Assembly (NCBI RefSeq): GCF_024586455.1 | Contig: NC_065922.1 | Coordinates: 1,302,001 to 1,366,000, forward strand | Length of the DNA stretch: 64,000 nucleotides | Direction: 5' to 3' | DNA from: Bactrocera neohumeralis | Lineage: Eukaryota; Arthropoda; Insecta; Diptera; Tephritidae | Shown: in pieces, positions 14,301-25,970 of the stretch | Position numbering within the stretch: the stretch's first letter is position 1 | How the letters are laid out: every line of letters starts with the position of its first letter | The notes under the pieces: model-generated | The model's input: the letters and a program-made list of their open reading frames with translations, nothing else | Told to the model about the DNA's origin: nothing | Databases searched by the model: none | Made by a program: the position numbers and the translations under genes

Positions 14301-15234
14301 GGAAAGTGATGTTCTTGATTGTAGTTTAATTAATTCAAATTAAGCTACGGCACTCGAATTGGGTACGTAGATTTCCGAAGGGAAACCGAAAGGTGTCCAA
14401 TGGTACATTGAGAAAATGTATTACTATCCGTCCTTAGACAAGTTGCAAAAGATGATATTCGCACTTCTATTTTCTTTTTAAGTAAATAAATGTTTTACTA
14501 ACTTCCGTGTTATAAAATTAATAATCTTGGTTTCGAAAAACTTTTTTGTTTTTACTTTTTACAAAACACATCTATGAGCCACATTACAATGAAAGAATTA
14601 ACTGCACCTTTGTTTTTTTCTAGATGAATTGAAATTAATATCAGCTGTTATCCTATTAGAAATCAGAAAAGGGATGGCGAAACATAATGAAAACAAAAAA
14701 GAAGATAGAAAATGAAAAGCAAAATTCAGCAATCTCACATTTGTGTATACAAATACGCGTAAGACCACTTGTAAACATACAACATACACACGTGCAAGTG
14801 CAATTAATTTATCCTTATTCCAATCACACTAATTCCAAAACAATTTGTAAGAACAATATCTACACCAAGTACATCAATTTCTACATTTAAATCCACATAG
14901 GTACATAAAATATTCAAATGCCCATATTCATTATAATATTAAATACCACCATATTTCCATTCAATTTTGACGATATGTGGTGGAATTTCAAACTGATAAT
15001 CAGAGAACTTAAATCTACTGATACAGCAAATTTAAATTTCCATCTATACAAGTTTGGTGGAGATATAACGATTTGTCACAGTTTTTTATTTAAATTGCAC
15101 TTTCACTAGCAGGATATTTGTTATTATATATTAGTTCATATATTTTGAAACGTAAAAAATGTAATTGGAAGAGGAATTTTACTTACAAAATTTACATCTT
15201 CCGACGCCATTTTGAGTGAGTGTAATTCTGACAT
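1237..15234 (-). CDS. Ptpmeg2: Ptpmeg2: CRAL-TRIO (SEC14-like) domain protein tyrosine phosphatase, PTPN9/MEG2 family
   Basis: Eight coding exons were read on the minus strand: 15234-15187, 13406-13176, 13108-12878, 4509-3572, 3496-3345, 2119-1890, 1745-1538 and 1463-1237. All have GT-AG borders and matching phases, giving 754 codons plus stop. Residues ~17-260 form a CRAL-TRIO lipid-binding domain (KFTIL-PSRDANGA, FIYDMSGSKYSNFDYDL, RLKKVLIVTAPLWFKAP). Residues ~270-445 are a Ser/Thr/Asn-rich linker, much longer than in human MEG2. Residues ~470-740 are a classical PTP domain with KNRYTDV, DYINANFVDGYKQKNAYI, the WPD loop (Asp627) and the P-loop VHCSAGIGRTG (Cys672), so it should be active. 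The family acts on secretory-vesicle membranes, where phosphoinositides bind the SEC14 domain. A second in-frame ATG lies 8 codons after the first; I chose the first. The intron between exons 3 and 4 is 8.4 kb. Confidence 0.93.
2205..3206 (+). repeat. Dispersed intronic repeat, copy A (Ptpmeg2 intron)
   Basis: Begins AACAAGTAAGGAAGGGCTAA and ends with ACTCTGTGGCAACATGTTAC followed by AAGAGTATAAAAA. The same outline recurs at 19054-20083 and in pieces at 32577-33111, 44178-44404, 48404-48540 and 51893-52290. Both ends carry a version of ATACTCTTGCAACATG, so they are loosely inverted copies of each other. Internal phrases such as 'CATTAAGATA' and 'GGTGATACATGCAACCGTTAG' are shared. There is no coding capacity. 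I recognise this as a common dispersed repeat type of tephritid introns, from memory only. Confidence 0.65.
5861..7282 (+). mobile_element. Decayed Tc1/mariner-superfamily transposon with long terminal inverted repeats
   Basis: The left end (CACTGGCAGACAATAGTCTA, from 5861) matches the reverse complement of the right end (CAGTGGCGGACAAGAGTCTA, ending 7282). The similarity continues for about 130 bases, including GTTTTCG and TATTCTAATCA blocks. TA dinucleotides flank both ends, as expected for Tc1/mariner target sites. Between them, plus-strand translation gives broken Tc1 transposase phrases ('ASGVGILVFIEGNME', 'LVVIDATGGTIKSQN') with stops and frame changes, so the copy is inactive. Length is 1.42 kb, within the normal Tc1 range. 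Confidence 0.72.
11339..11381 (+). repeat. Poly(A) homopolymer, 43 bases
   Basis: Uninterrupted run of A. It follows 'CTAGCACC' and precedes 'TCAAGGCAG'. No retroposon body was recognised upstream, so it may be simple homopolymer expansion or the tail of a decayed retroposon. Confidence 0.9.
12160..12720. other. GC-richer remnant of unknown origin in the Ptpmeg2 intron
   Basis: This stretch is visibly richer in G+C than its surroundings. The minus strand stays open for about 65 codons (12563-12760), then breaks into short frames. No family motif (YADD, DDE, GAG knuckle) was found. It is probably a degenerate transposon fragment, but I cannot classify it. Confidence 0.3.
13407..15186. other. 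First intron of Ptpmeg2
   Basis: Runs from the donor GTAAGT after ...DVNF to the acceptor TTTTTTAG before AVKQF on the minus strand. Contains TATATG microsatellite near 13910-13935 and 14170-14245. No repeat family or gene was recognised. Regulatory elements are possible this close to the promoter, but none is identifiable by eye. Confidence 0.6.
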
Positions 15235-15338
15235 GACTCCGGTTCTTCTAATCTCGCTTTGTAGCCCAAACAGGGTTGCTCCCACAAATGTTTAATTTTA
15301 TTTTAAGTATTTTTCTAACAAATTCGTAAATTATGTGT

Positions 15339-15749
15339 TCACTTATCATATTTCGTATCTGCTTTACATATATTTATTGGTTGATGGTGTACTTTATGGC
15401 TATGGTTTATTTTTAACACAAAACCAATTGACTGTTGATAAACTTGTAACTTTCTCTGAAAACGCACAATAAGAACATCAATTGAAAGCAAACATCAACA
15501 AAAACAATCAATGCCTGAATCTATTACATTTTTTCAGTCTTCGAAGCATTTCCAGAGAACGTATAATATATTATACGTTCTCTGCATTACCTTTAATGAA
15601 TCACCATTGTGGCTAATGTTGCCACTTAGTTCAAATTTTTGTGAATTCTGAGAAAATATTGAATAGGGAATATACGACATGTAGATTTTAGCATCAGCAG
15701 CGTCACAAGTCCAAATTTGTAGAAGAACACACAACAACAATATTTTCAT
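15339..15749 (-). CDS. Small secreted protein of unknown function (two exons)
   Basis: Exon 1 is 15749-15591: ATG, then a strong signal peptide (MKILLLCVLLQIW, cleavage likely after CDA/ADA), then KIYMSYIPYSIFSQNSQKF and ISHNGDSLK. A phase-0 donor (AAG|GTAATG) follows. Exon 2 is 15455-15339 after a good acceptor (GCGTTTTCAG). It stays open for 38 codons from RKLQVYQQSIGFVLKI to a TGA. The total is 91 aa, lys-rich at the C-terminus. I do not recognise the family. It lies on the same strand as Ptpmeg2, about 100 bp from its start codon, and divergent to Snx27. If exon 2 splices onward, this could be the N-terminus of a longer protein. Confidence 0.5.
15553..15584. repeat. 32-bp perfect palindrome
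   Basis: The half-site CAGAGAACGTATAATA is followed immediately by its exact reverse complement. It lies in the intron of the small secreted-protein gene, starting 5 bases after the donor GT on the minus strand. It would form a loopless hairpin in RNA or a cruciform in DNA. Confidence 0.9.
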
Positions 15750-16287
15750 TCATGAACGCAAGCACACTTTTTTTTCTTTAATTTTTCTTTAATAAGCTTT
15801 TATCACACACAATTACTATTAATGCCGTAACTTAGTTATCTCGAAAGTAGCGGTAACGTTAGTTTCTGTTTTGACTTAAATTTCCATAACCACTATAAAA
15901 TATCCTTTCCGTTACGAAAATCCGGCAGGGCGTCTTTATCGTATCAGGTGGCAATCACTATATCTGTTCCCTCGTACTTTATTTTTTATTATAGTGTCGT
16001 TCGTATCTAAGTGAAAATTAAAAACACTTTTCAGTAATTAAAACTTATGAAAAGTATATATACATTTGAATTTTAGGAATAAAGTAGTTCATATAGTGAA
16101 AAATTGAGGAAATCCATTATTTGTTTTTGTTATCATAAGAAGCAGACCACCAATTGGGCTGTGGTCTAAGAAGTAGGAACTTACTTATACTAATATTTTA
16201 TATTCAAGCCTTAGAAATCCTCTATCAAGATATCGAACGTTTTCTTTTATTAAAGCTACAAGAATAGCGCAGGTTTAAGTATTTAAT
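15750..16287. promoter_or_regulatory. Divergent intergenic region between the small secreted gene and Snx27
   Basis: 538 bp separate the minus-strand start codon at 15749 from the Snx27 start at 16288. Both 5' UTRs and both core promoters probably fall here, or in upstream UTR exons. No unambiguous TATA/Inr pair was found. The inference rests on gene layout only. Confidence 0.4.
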
Positions 16288-19200
16288 ATGAGCGGCGGTG
16301 GAGTTGGGAGTGACTCTGCTGCGCCAACTGGTCCGCGAGTGGTACATATTTACAAGACGGAAACTGGTAATTACGGCAAAAAATTAAATAACTTTGACTT
16401 TATTTTATTCTGAATCGAAGTTAGCAGTTGCCTTACGGTTTTAAGTGCAATACACACACACACACCTAATGTATTGATTTTTTAATATAAGGTTTTGGTT
16501 TCAATGTACGTGGACAAGTTTCTGAAGGTGGGCAACTTCGTTCGATAAATGGGGAATTGTATGCTCCCTTGCAGCATGTAAGTGCTGTTCTGGAAAATGG
16601 GGCGGCAGAGAAGGCTGGAATAAAAAAAGGAGATCGTATTCTCGAGGTGTAAGTATTCATGATGATTAATAGAAGCTTAATAACAATTTATACATGAACC
16701 TATGCATAAATTAATTTTTATTCGACTCTATGGCTATGTGTATACGATTTTATTTAACTGTAACAAATAAATTTTTTGGACTGGTAATAGCGTAATTAGG
16801 GGTAAATAATTTACAATACAATGATTTGCTTTATTACACCCACTTGATGTATTCGCATATGATAAACTAATTAACTACTCAAACTTTAACAGACTAGACA
16901 AATGCAATAATTTATATATATAACCTTTTTACATTGTGAAATAAATTAATGGACAGTGAGATAAAAATAACACTCAATGAAATTGGATAACTTATCATAC
17001 ATAGCGAACAATTAATTTTTACCGGTCTGATCAATCTCTAGCACAAAACAATTTAAATTGTATTGATTTCAATTTGAAATCAAGTCAACACCCACTAAAA
17101 AATTTACATGCATATATGCATAAATATATGTGTATGTATAGTATATTGAGATAGTAAGATTTATTGCCTCTTACCACGAAATTGTTCATAATTTGAGATG
17201 AATATAGGGAGAAGCTTATCAGTTATTCATAAACAAAAACATAATATGTTTATAATAGTCGCTACAGATAAGACGTGCAAATGTATTAAATTTTGTATTT
17301 ATTTTTAATTGCAAGCACTTATTCTTAGGTATGCATCCCAATTATTTAAGTATTTGTGAGATAATACGAAAACGGAACAATATCAATTTTCAACCCAACA
17401 GTAGTTTATATTAAATCAGACATTGAATATTGGAAATTTAACTTACTATCAAAAAGATGTTTGAAAAGCGTGTCGCAACTGAAATGATATCTATGTAGCA
17501 TAAAATAGGCCATAGAAATAACAATATACTTATAATAACTACACTATTTACATAAATCACCACCAACCGTTTATAATAGCCGATTAAATCCATCATTATA
17601 TCCTTAAAAAGTCTTTTAGCCCTTGCTGTGTTAGCATTTTTCAGGAAAACACCTGAAAGGCAAATAAAAGCAAATATGTACGAAGGAATTCGAAATGATT
17701 CCTAGTACTATATAAAAGAAATCATTATTATTTTTCAGGAATGGTGTTAGCGTAGAAGGAGCTACTCACAAACAAGTCGTTGATTTGATTAAGTCGGGAG
17801 GAGATTGCTTAACTTTAACGGTAATTTCGGTGACACAGCAAGTGAGTAATACACAAAATTATACATATTATGCAGTTTTGATTTGATATATAATTTGTCT
17901 TAAAGGAAGCGGAGAGACTTGAACCTCAAGAAGATCAAAGTGGTTACTCTTATATTGACTATTCTGATAAACGTTCGTTACCCATTAGGTAATTTAAGAG
18001 TATATATTAATAATTCAACCTTTTAGAATTATTCCCGTTTTTAGTATTCCAGATTATAGTATTGTGAATCGCAATGGAGAGCGCTACATTGTATTCAATA
18101 TTCACATGGCCGGGCGTCAGCTGTGCTCCCGTCGTTATCGAGAGTTTGCGAATCTTCACTCAATACTGCGGAAAGAATTCGCCGGATTTAATTTTCCTAA
18201 GCTTCCAGGAAAATGGCCATTCCAATTAAGTGAGCAGCAATTGGATACACGTCGGAGAGGTCTTGAGCAGTATTTGGAAAAGGTATGCGCAGTGCGTGTT
18301 ATCGCTGAAAGTGATGCTGTTCAAGATTTTCTCACTGACTCTGAAGATGATATATCCGCTTCTCCAGTGGATATCAAAGTAATGCTGCCTGATCATGAAG
18401 TATCGACTGTCTCTGTCCGAAAATCTGCTAACGCGCAGGCTGTATGGGAGCTTCTGGTCCAACGTGCCAATCTTACATCATATACACAGCAATATTTTTA
18501 CCTTTTTGAGATTGTTGAATATAATTTTGAAAGAAAACTGCAGCCACATGAAATTCCACATCAGCTGTACGTGCAAAATTACAGCACTGCATCAAGCACT
18601 TGTCTTTGCGTACGCCGGTGGTTGTTTTCAGTGAATCGGGAACTTGGCCTACCGGATGGTGAACAAGCAGCAAAATTTATTTTCTACCAGGTAAACAAGC
18701 TTTAAAATATTCCAAATTAGTGGTGGTAATTTGTTATATCGTAGGCAATCGATGAAGTTAATCGTGGGTATATACGTGCCGAAGGTCGCCTTTACGAGTT
18801 AAAAGCCTTGCAAGATGCTAAGAAAGCATCAGAGTATTTGGCATTGGCACGCACACTACCTGGCTATGGTGATGTTGTATTTCCGCATTGTGCCTGTGAT
18901 AGCCGCAAGGAAGGGCATGTTATACCAGCTGTTGGTAAGTAAATATAGCTTTTAATTCGTAAATAAATTAATAATGCTACGTTTAGAACAGTATATTTTT
19001 TATATCTCAATGAGCATGAATATATGCTTTCATTTAAATAACAAATTCTAGAAAACAAGTAAGGAGGGGCTAAGCAGTTTAACCGAACATTTCATACTCT
19101 TGCAACTTGCAAGGGCTAAAGCCGGGGTTATGTTTCAGCTACATAAGGCTTGTTAATTAAATGGGGTTTAGGACGAGTTTTCACCCGATTTTATTCATTC

Positions 19201-22200
19201 TAAGCACAAATATGCACCGCTCTCTCAATTTTATTAAGATAAGTCACCTGGGGATTCGAAAATCTCTAGATTAGTTATATGAGGGTTCACAAAAATATTA
19301 TCTCGATTGAACGCATTTTTGATACACAGAGATATTATTATCAGATAAATATTCTCTCAGAATTTCAATTGTATACCCCATACATTGACCGATATTTTCG
19401 ATCAAAATTGAACTATAGATATTGAGGTCCACATATTCGGTACCCAGGGGCTTGAACAGTTTTTGTTGGATTTGAACAATTTTTGGTCATAAAATGCCAT
19501 ACTTCGTGTAAAGTTTTATCCCGTTATATAAATTGCTTCTTGGTTTATACATGAAAAAATGAAATAATCAAGTGGAATTTAAAATTATGTTGTATGGAAA
19601 GTAGGTGTGATTTCACTCATAGTCACCCTGTTAGATAGGAATGTCAGTAAAATGTCATATATCGAATTTAGTTGAAATCAGTCGAGCGGATCTCGAGATA
19701 CATATGTGTTTCACCAAAAAGTAGGCGGTGGCAAGGCTATCGTCCAATTTTAACCCTGGCTCCAATAAAGCCCTGTCATACCATTATGATGGTAAAATTT
19801 AATGTCTTTGCTATATTTAGCAGTTTAGTAGTTTTTAACAGTACCGTTATATGGGCGCGAGCCTGATTATCATCCGGTTTTATTAATTCTCATACTGTCG
19901 GTAGGAATTCTTATAATATTTGCGCTAGGTAAATTTGTTTTTTTTTTAGCTTAAGTTATGCGGATTTCAACTTGTCTCTTCATCCTGATAATTTATATAG
20001 TATGTACGCTAAGGTGATACACACAACCGTTAGGTGAACAAAACCATTATACTCAGTAGCAACATATTGGAAGAGTATAAAAACAAATAAAACTAAAACA
20101 ACTCTTGTGTGCTTAATTTTGTACATACCTTTCAGAAAAGAGCTAATTTCTAGTATTAATCCCTAACCATTTACTCCCTAAAATACTTTTCACCAGATTT
20201 GGCATACTTTCCACCAAATTTTGTATACATAAACTTGGAAAGCTATGCCATTCCCGCTGTACCCGTTGCCAAAACTCGTGCAGATTCTTTGAGGTTGCTC
20301 GGTATTATCCCAACCTTCTTTTGACTTTTGACTATAAATCCTCAATCGGATTGGAGGTAAACTTTGGACTGGCACTACATCAGTAAGAAATTTTGGTCGT
20401 CATCCTGTTGAAATATGACTTCATCTTTAAGACAAGCGCTCCTCTCCACAAAATCGGGTATATGGTTCTGCAAAATATGCAGATTGTCTTCTTTCATTAT
20501 TCCATAGATTTTTTGTAGAGATACAAGATGCCAGCATGAAGCAACCTCATACCATGACGGCCACTGATTGGCTTTTTTAGATATCATTCGTGCAGAAGAC
20601 CTGCTCTTGTCATGATTATAATGCTCCCCTAATTGTGTGGTAATAGCTTCTACATTATTTTTAGAGGCAATGAATAGTTTTAACAAAGCAGCGGATTGCC
20701 GGCCGAACTATTCAAACACGGCGGCGAAGAACTGATAAAGAGCATGCATCAGCTTCTTTGTAAAATATGGTCAGATGAAAACATGCCCAACGATTGGTAT
20801 TTAAGTGTGCTCTGCCCAATTCACAAAAAAGGAGACCACACAATCTGCGCCAACTACCGTGGGATAAGCCTCCTCAACATCGCGTATAAGGTTCTAAATT
20901 AAAGCCCACCGTCAACAAACTGATTGGATCTTATCGGTGTGGCTTTAGACCTGGCAAATCAACAACCGACCAGATATTCACCATACGCCAAATTTTGGAA
21001 AAGACCCTTGAAAGGAGAATCGACACACACCAGCACGAAAAGGTGGCTGCCTTTATGCCGCGATGTCTAAATTTGGTATCCCCGCAAAACTAATACGGCT
21101 GTGTAAACTGACGTTGAGCAACACCAAAAGCTCCGTCAGGATCGAGAAGGAGCTCTCCGAGCCGTTCGATACCAAAAGAGGTTTCACACAAGGCGACTCC
21201 CTATCGTGCGACTTCTTCTACCTGCTGCTGGAGAAAATAATTCGAGCTGCAAAACTGAATCGAGCAGGTACAATTTTTTATAAGAGTGTAAAGCTACTGG
21301 CGTATGCCGATAATATTGATATCATCGGCCTCAAAACCCGTGCCGTTAGTTCTGCTTTCTAAAGACTGGACAAGCAAATGGGTCTGGCAGTGAACGAGGG
21401 CAAGACAAAATATCTCCTGTCATCAAACAAACAGTCGTCGCATTCGCGACTTGGCTCTCACGTCACTGTTGACAGTCATAACTTCGAAGTTGTAGATAAT
21501 TTCGTCTATCTTGGAACCAGTGTAAGCACCACCAACAATGTCAGCCTGGTAATCCAACGCAGGATAACTCTTGCCAACAGGTGCTACTTCGGACTGAGTA
21601 GGCAATTGAGAAGTAAAGTCCTCTCTCGACGAACAAAAACCAAACTCTATAAGTCACTCATTATTCCCGTCCTGCTATATGCATAGGCTTGGACGATGAT
21701 AACAACTGAGGAGTCGACGTTGCGAGTTTTCGAGAGAAAAGTTCTGCGAAAGATTTATGGTGCTTTGCGCGTTGGCCACGGCGAATATCGAATTCGATGG
21801 AACGATGAGATATATGACGACATTGACATTGTTTAGCGAATTAAAAGACAGCGACTCCAGCTCTGAAAGTTTTCGACGCAGTAACCGCCGGGGGTAGCAG
21901 AGGAAGAGGAAGACTCCCACTCCGCTTCGCTTGGAATATCCCATTGGCGCCACGTAGCGAAACGAAAGAAGAAACGACTGGCACGCTGTTGTTAACTCGG
22001 CTATAATCGCGTAAGCGGTGTCTACGCCAATAAAGAAGAAGAAGAAGATTATTAACCATTTTGTTTAGAATTGATGGAGAACTAAAGGGATGATTATAGA
22101 GATAGAAATACACAAAGCACAAACTTGTACTTATTTGCGTTTATTTCTGCATGAAAAACACCCATATTTTTTCAACTCCCGAAACATCCTGAATATATAA

Positions 22201-22728
22201 ACAAATCTTGTATTTTAAAGTATTAACTAAATTGGCAAAAATTCTAAAATATATGCTCGATCGTTATGATTACAAATATAGAGGTAATAACAACATAAAA
22301 ATCCTTATGCACGTCGAATAATGTTAATATGTAATATAATTTAGAGAAGTTTTTCAAGTAGTTTCTTCGTAAATTTATTTTCTAATTTATCACGTTGTCA
22401 ATATTTTTTTTTATCAGGTATAAAAAGTTTCCGTTTGCATGCTTGTCGGGAGGATGGTTCAATGGAGGCGCAAATGGTCGAGCTAACTTGGGAAAGTATA
22501 ACACGGTGGGAGAGCGACGAAGAGTCCATGTCTTTCTGCTTTCAATACAATCGTCCGGATAAACCGGCGCGTTGGGTTAAAGTATATACGCCATATGTAA
22601 GTACTCTTTGTTATTTCAATCAAAGAATGAAATTTTTTATTGTTTTTCCAAAACTGCAGCATTCATTTTTAGCTGATTGTTTCGATCGAATAGTGGAGGA
22701 ACGAAAGTGGGAAGACACTGGTGATTAA
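16288..22728 (+). CDS. Snx27: Sorting nexin 27 (PDZ-PX-FERM retromer cargo adaptor)
   Basis: Eight coding exons: 16288-16366, 16492-16648, 17739-17841, 17906-17988, 18045-18690, 18745-18934, 22418-22596 and 22660-22728. They have GT-AG borders and consistent phases, 501 aa in all (human SNX27 is ~540). Residues ~16-112 form a PDZ domain with carboxylate loop GFGF (27-30), RILEVNGVSVEG and ATHKQVVDLIKSGG. Residues ~145-245 are a PX domain with the PI3P-binding RRYREF (170-175) and PKLPGKWPF. The remainder is the atypical FERM module (SIPV-type lobes, RWLFSVNRE, WVKVYTPYHSFLADCF). The family sits on early endosomes and couples PDZ-ligand cargo to retromer for recycling to the plasma membrane. 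The start codon lies in a short N-terminal Gly/Ser stretch. One intron (18935-22417) is loaded with transposon debris. Confidence 0.95.
16649..17738. other. Snx27 intron 2
   Basis: AT-rich intron between GTAAGT at 16649 and TTTTTCAG at 17738. No repeat or coding signal was recognised. Confidence 0.6.
19054..20083 (+). repeat. Dispersed intronic repeat, copy B (Snx27 intron)
   Basis: Starts AACAAGTAAGGAGGGGCTAA and ends ACTCAGTAGCAACATATTGG then AAGAGTATAAAAAC, the same layout and length (~1.03 kb) as copy A at 2205-3206. It has shared internal phrases such as 'TACATTGACCGATATTTTCG' and 'AACAGTACCGTTATATG'. It is non-coding. Confidence 0.65.
20160..20690 (-). pseudogene. Tc1-like transposase fragment (C-terminal part), decayed
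   Basis: Minus-strand translation gives SLQKIYGIMKEDNLHILQNH, then IPDFVERSA, EVIFQQDDDQ (the DDE-region 'QQDN/DPKH' motif) and, after frame breaks, VYKIWWKVCQ, close to Tc1 'KLVESMP'. About the last third of a Tc1 transposase is present. It stops abruptly where the RTE fragment begins (~20690), so the retroposon probably inserted into or recombined with it. It is non-functional. Confidence 0.65.
20691..22047 (+). mobile_element. RTE-like non-LTR retrotransposon fragment, copy 1
   Basis: It encodes the reverse-transcriptase core and C-terminus in several broken frames: LPAELFKHGGEELIKSMHQL, CPIHKKGDHTICANYRGISL, GFRPGKSTTDQIFTIRQIL, KFGIPAKLIRLCKLTLSNTK and LLAYADNIDIIG. The last is altered from the catalytic YADD to YADN. 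The C-terminal part follows at 21378-21686. There is a missing palm segment near 21050, stops at about 20900 and 21835, and 5' truncation. The 3' end is GTCTACGCCAATAAAGAAGA followed by further AAG units, also seen at 58144 and ~62122. Dead copy. Confidence 0.8.
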
Positions 22729-25700
22729 CAGAAACGAGTTCACAACGCTTGAGCGTGGGCTTCAATTTATTCTAGTTTTACAACTATTTAAGCATTTCGC
22801 AGAATCAATTCATTATCTCTTAGCATTTCGCTATTTATCCAGTTGATAATCAACATCTCAAAGCTACGACATTTTCTACTTTTGTCTTTTCGACACACAC
22901 TACTCGTCTACTCCGTCAAGTGAATATTTTCGTGTACTTAGTAGCAAGTGGGTCTGATAAATTGTTATAATTAAATTTATTTTTATTTAATCAATGGCCA
23001 TAATATCCCGAATATAGAGAAATGCAAATGTAATTGAAGTATTAATTATACTGATCAAATCAACCAAAATTATTAAATATATAACAACAATAAGTTAACA
23101 AGCTTTGAATGAATTATGTCATACAAACTTAACTACACATAACTCAGAAATGACAGTTTTTAAAGTTAAGTCAACTGTAAATACATATGCATACATGTAT
23201 TTAAATGCACCATAACACTTTCAAATGTGAACAAATTGGTATTTTCGCACTAAGATCAAATTGCTTTTAACGTAAATACATTTAAATTAATCTAAGATGT
23301 TTAAAAAATTAATATTAAAATTGTTGTCAATTTCTAAGGATGAAGGCTTACGTACCCCATAGTGGAACAGAAATATATAGAAAATTTAATGGACAAGTAA
23401 ATAAAAAAAGTCTAAATAATTAATTAATTATGAGTGAAAATCAAATAAAAACAAATTGTTTATGAATTAAAACTCTCAAAAGCGTTAAAAAGTAGATAGT
23501 AAGTAAAAAATCATGCGCATTGGCCCAAAGTAAATGATAGTTACAATATGAAATATATTTGGAGGAACTAGGAACATTCTTCCACAATATCTGATGTAAA
23601 TTTAACAAAAACCGTAAAACGAACAAACGTAAATACGAAAAGTTGTATTTTTTGCAAGTATATGAAAATAGAAAAATCTATTTGTATGTATATAATAATT
23701 CTATATTATCAGTACAAACAAAGCGTATTCAGCAACATCAGAAAACATCTAAAATGAGAATAATTTGTTAACATATATATTTTTTTAACAACGCCGATGT
23801 CCTCGGTATTTTGTTTTAACTCTTTATTGTTCCTCGAAAAGGTTTCAAAAATTGATTGCGAGCAATGGATAAAAAATATTGAATATATTCGTCTGACCTT
23901 TTTCCATTAGTTCAGTAGAAGCTTTCTGAAGCAACATATTTTTCTATGTATTTCCAACTTAAAACATATTGTGAGCCTAAGAGATCGGGAATATAGAAAA
24001 AAATTGATAAACATATAATTAGATTCACACTATCTCATTTTAAATAAACCTAATTCTACGCTTTTTGAAATTTTCAAATATGAACTCGCATTGTACACTT
24101 TTGAAGCACATACATACATATATACAACTTGTTGGCTCATATAACCATATGTTTGCATAAATATACGAAAAAACTAGCATATTATTTTAAAATACACATA
24201 CAAATTATTTATATTTCAAAATATAGTGATATTCTTTAGTTTCATGATATTTACAAATCGTTCTTTAAAAAGCATAAATGTGGCCATTACATTACAATAA
24301 TTACGATATAATAGCAAACTAGTTCTGGCTCTGACATTCCTTATGTAGGTAAAATGAGTATGCAAGCATCAGACAAGTGTATATGAGTCTAACGGCAACG
24401 GTCAGGTGTCTGAATGCATTTACTAAATAGAAGTAGAAATGTACAGAAAAAGTTAATCCTGTCCAGCATATTCCTATCTTATCTAAGCTCAGCTGATGAA
24501 TCAAGACTCTAATGAAATATACGAGCAAATATAATTATTTAACTTAAGTATAAAATAGATTGTTACAACTCTCATTTTAATATGAATTTAATTATATTGT
24601 TTTTATTATAAACATTTATGGCTTTTGACAACATTTCATTAATATATTCATGTATAGCAACTAGTATGGAACTATCAACCATAGAGCGATAGAATGATTT
24701 TGTTTCAATATTCAGACCTTTCAAAATTATTTATCCATTAATTGAAAGTATCTAAATATCCGTAGCTTATTATAATCAACTTGATAAAGAGTTGGCTATG
24801 AAAATATGTTACACAACTTCAAAAACTTACAATTCGAAATTAAAATGTTTAGATCTCTTGCATGAATGAATATGCAGACATTTATTTTATTTTACTGACA
24901 GTTGCTGTCCTAAATTTAAAATTTCACAGTAACATTATTTTAGATTTACGTTATGAACATATATTGTGATTATTTAAATTATTATTATATTTTATTATTA
25001 TTGCCAATAAAATAAACTGCGTCTAAATGAATTACGTTTAAAATGCATATAGTTCTGGGTTGGATGTGTCTTGACTAATAGTATGTTCAATAAAATTCAA
25101 AAGCCATTATACGAACCTTTGGTTTAATGTCTATACTACTGTTACATTACCTTAAATGGGCTACTTATATGGGGCATTGGATAGAACCGAATACGCTCCG
25201 TATAGAACACATACCCCAAACATCACATAATATGTATTATGTATATTTAAAAAAAAAATTTTAAGATCTTTTAAATTTTAGACGGGTTGCTCTCCCAGCG
25301 ACGTGCAAACATCGGGTGGCAATCGTTTGCGTATATACTTGTGAATTCAAGCACTGTGTACATTGTATGCAATATACTTATTTGTGTTTGTAAAATACTA
25401 CGAATTGAGCGTTTTTCAATTTTTTAATTAACGTTATCAGTTTATAGCTAAACCTATACAAATATTGGCTAGAGATATGGACAATTAAAGTGTTAAGAAG
25501 CTATGAGATGCTTCGCTAATTGTTAACGAAGTAAATACAAAATGTTTTTGTCAATTAAGCTGCTCTTAATGCGGTTAATTAGTAGAATCAATAATAACTC
25601 AAAGTGACGCCGCTTTGTTGCATTGCTACAACCATTTGTACATATGTACATGCGTAAACATGTATACTACATGAATATAAAGAGCAAAGCTGAAAGTTAA

Positions 25701-25970
25701 TAAAGTTAAAATAGTATAAAAAATGCTCCATGCTCACACATGTAGATGGGATTAAATAATTGAGTTATCTACTTTTGGACCCAATGCTGACAAGGCTTAC
25801 CGATCTTATTAATAATATTTCCAAATTCTCAAACTTCATAAGGCTTCGTTGCGTATATGACATAGAACTACCATACACAAGCTCTTGGTGTCATAAATCG
25901 TTCTTAAAATATCGCTGAGTACATATGAATTATGTATTGAGTACGAATCGTAAATCACGACTATGAATGT
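22729..25970. other. Gene-poor AT-rich stretch downstream of Snx27
   Basis: No supported coding exon. AATAAA occurs on the plus strand near 23399 and 23447, and these are candidate poly(A) signals for Snx27. Apart from short TACATA microsatellites nothing was recognised. Confidence 0.55.
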
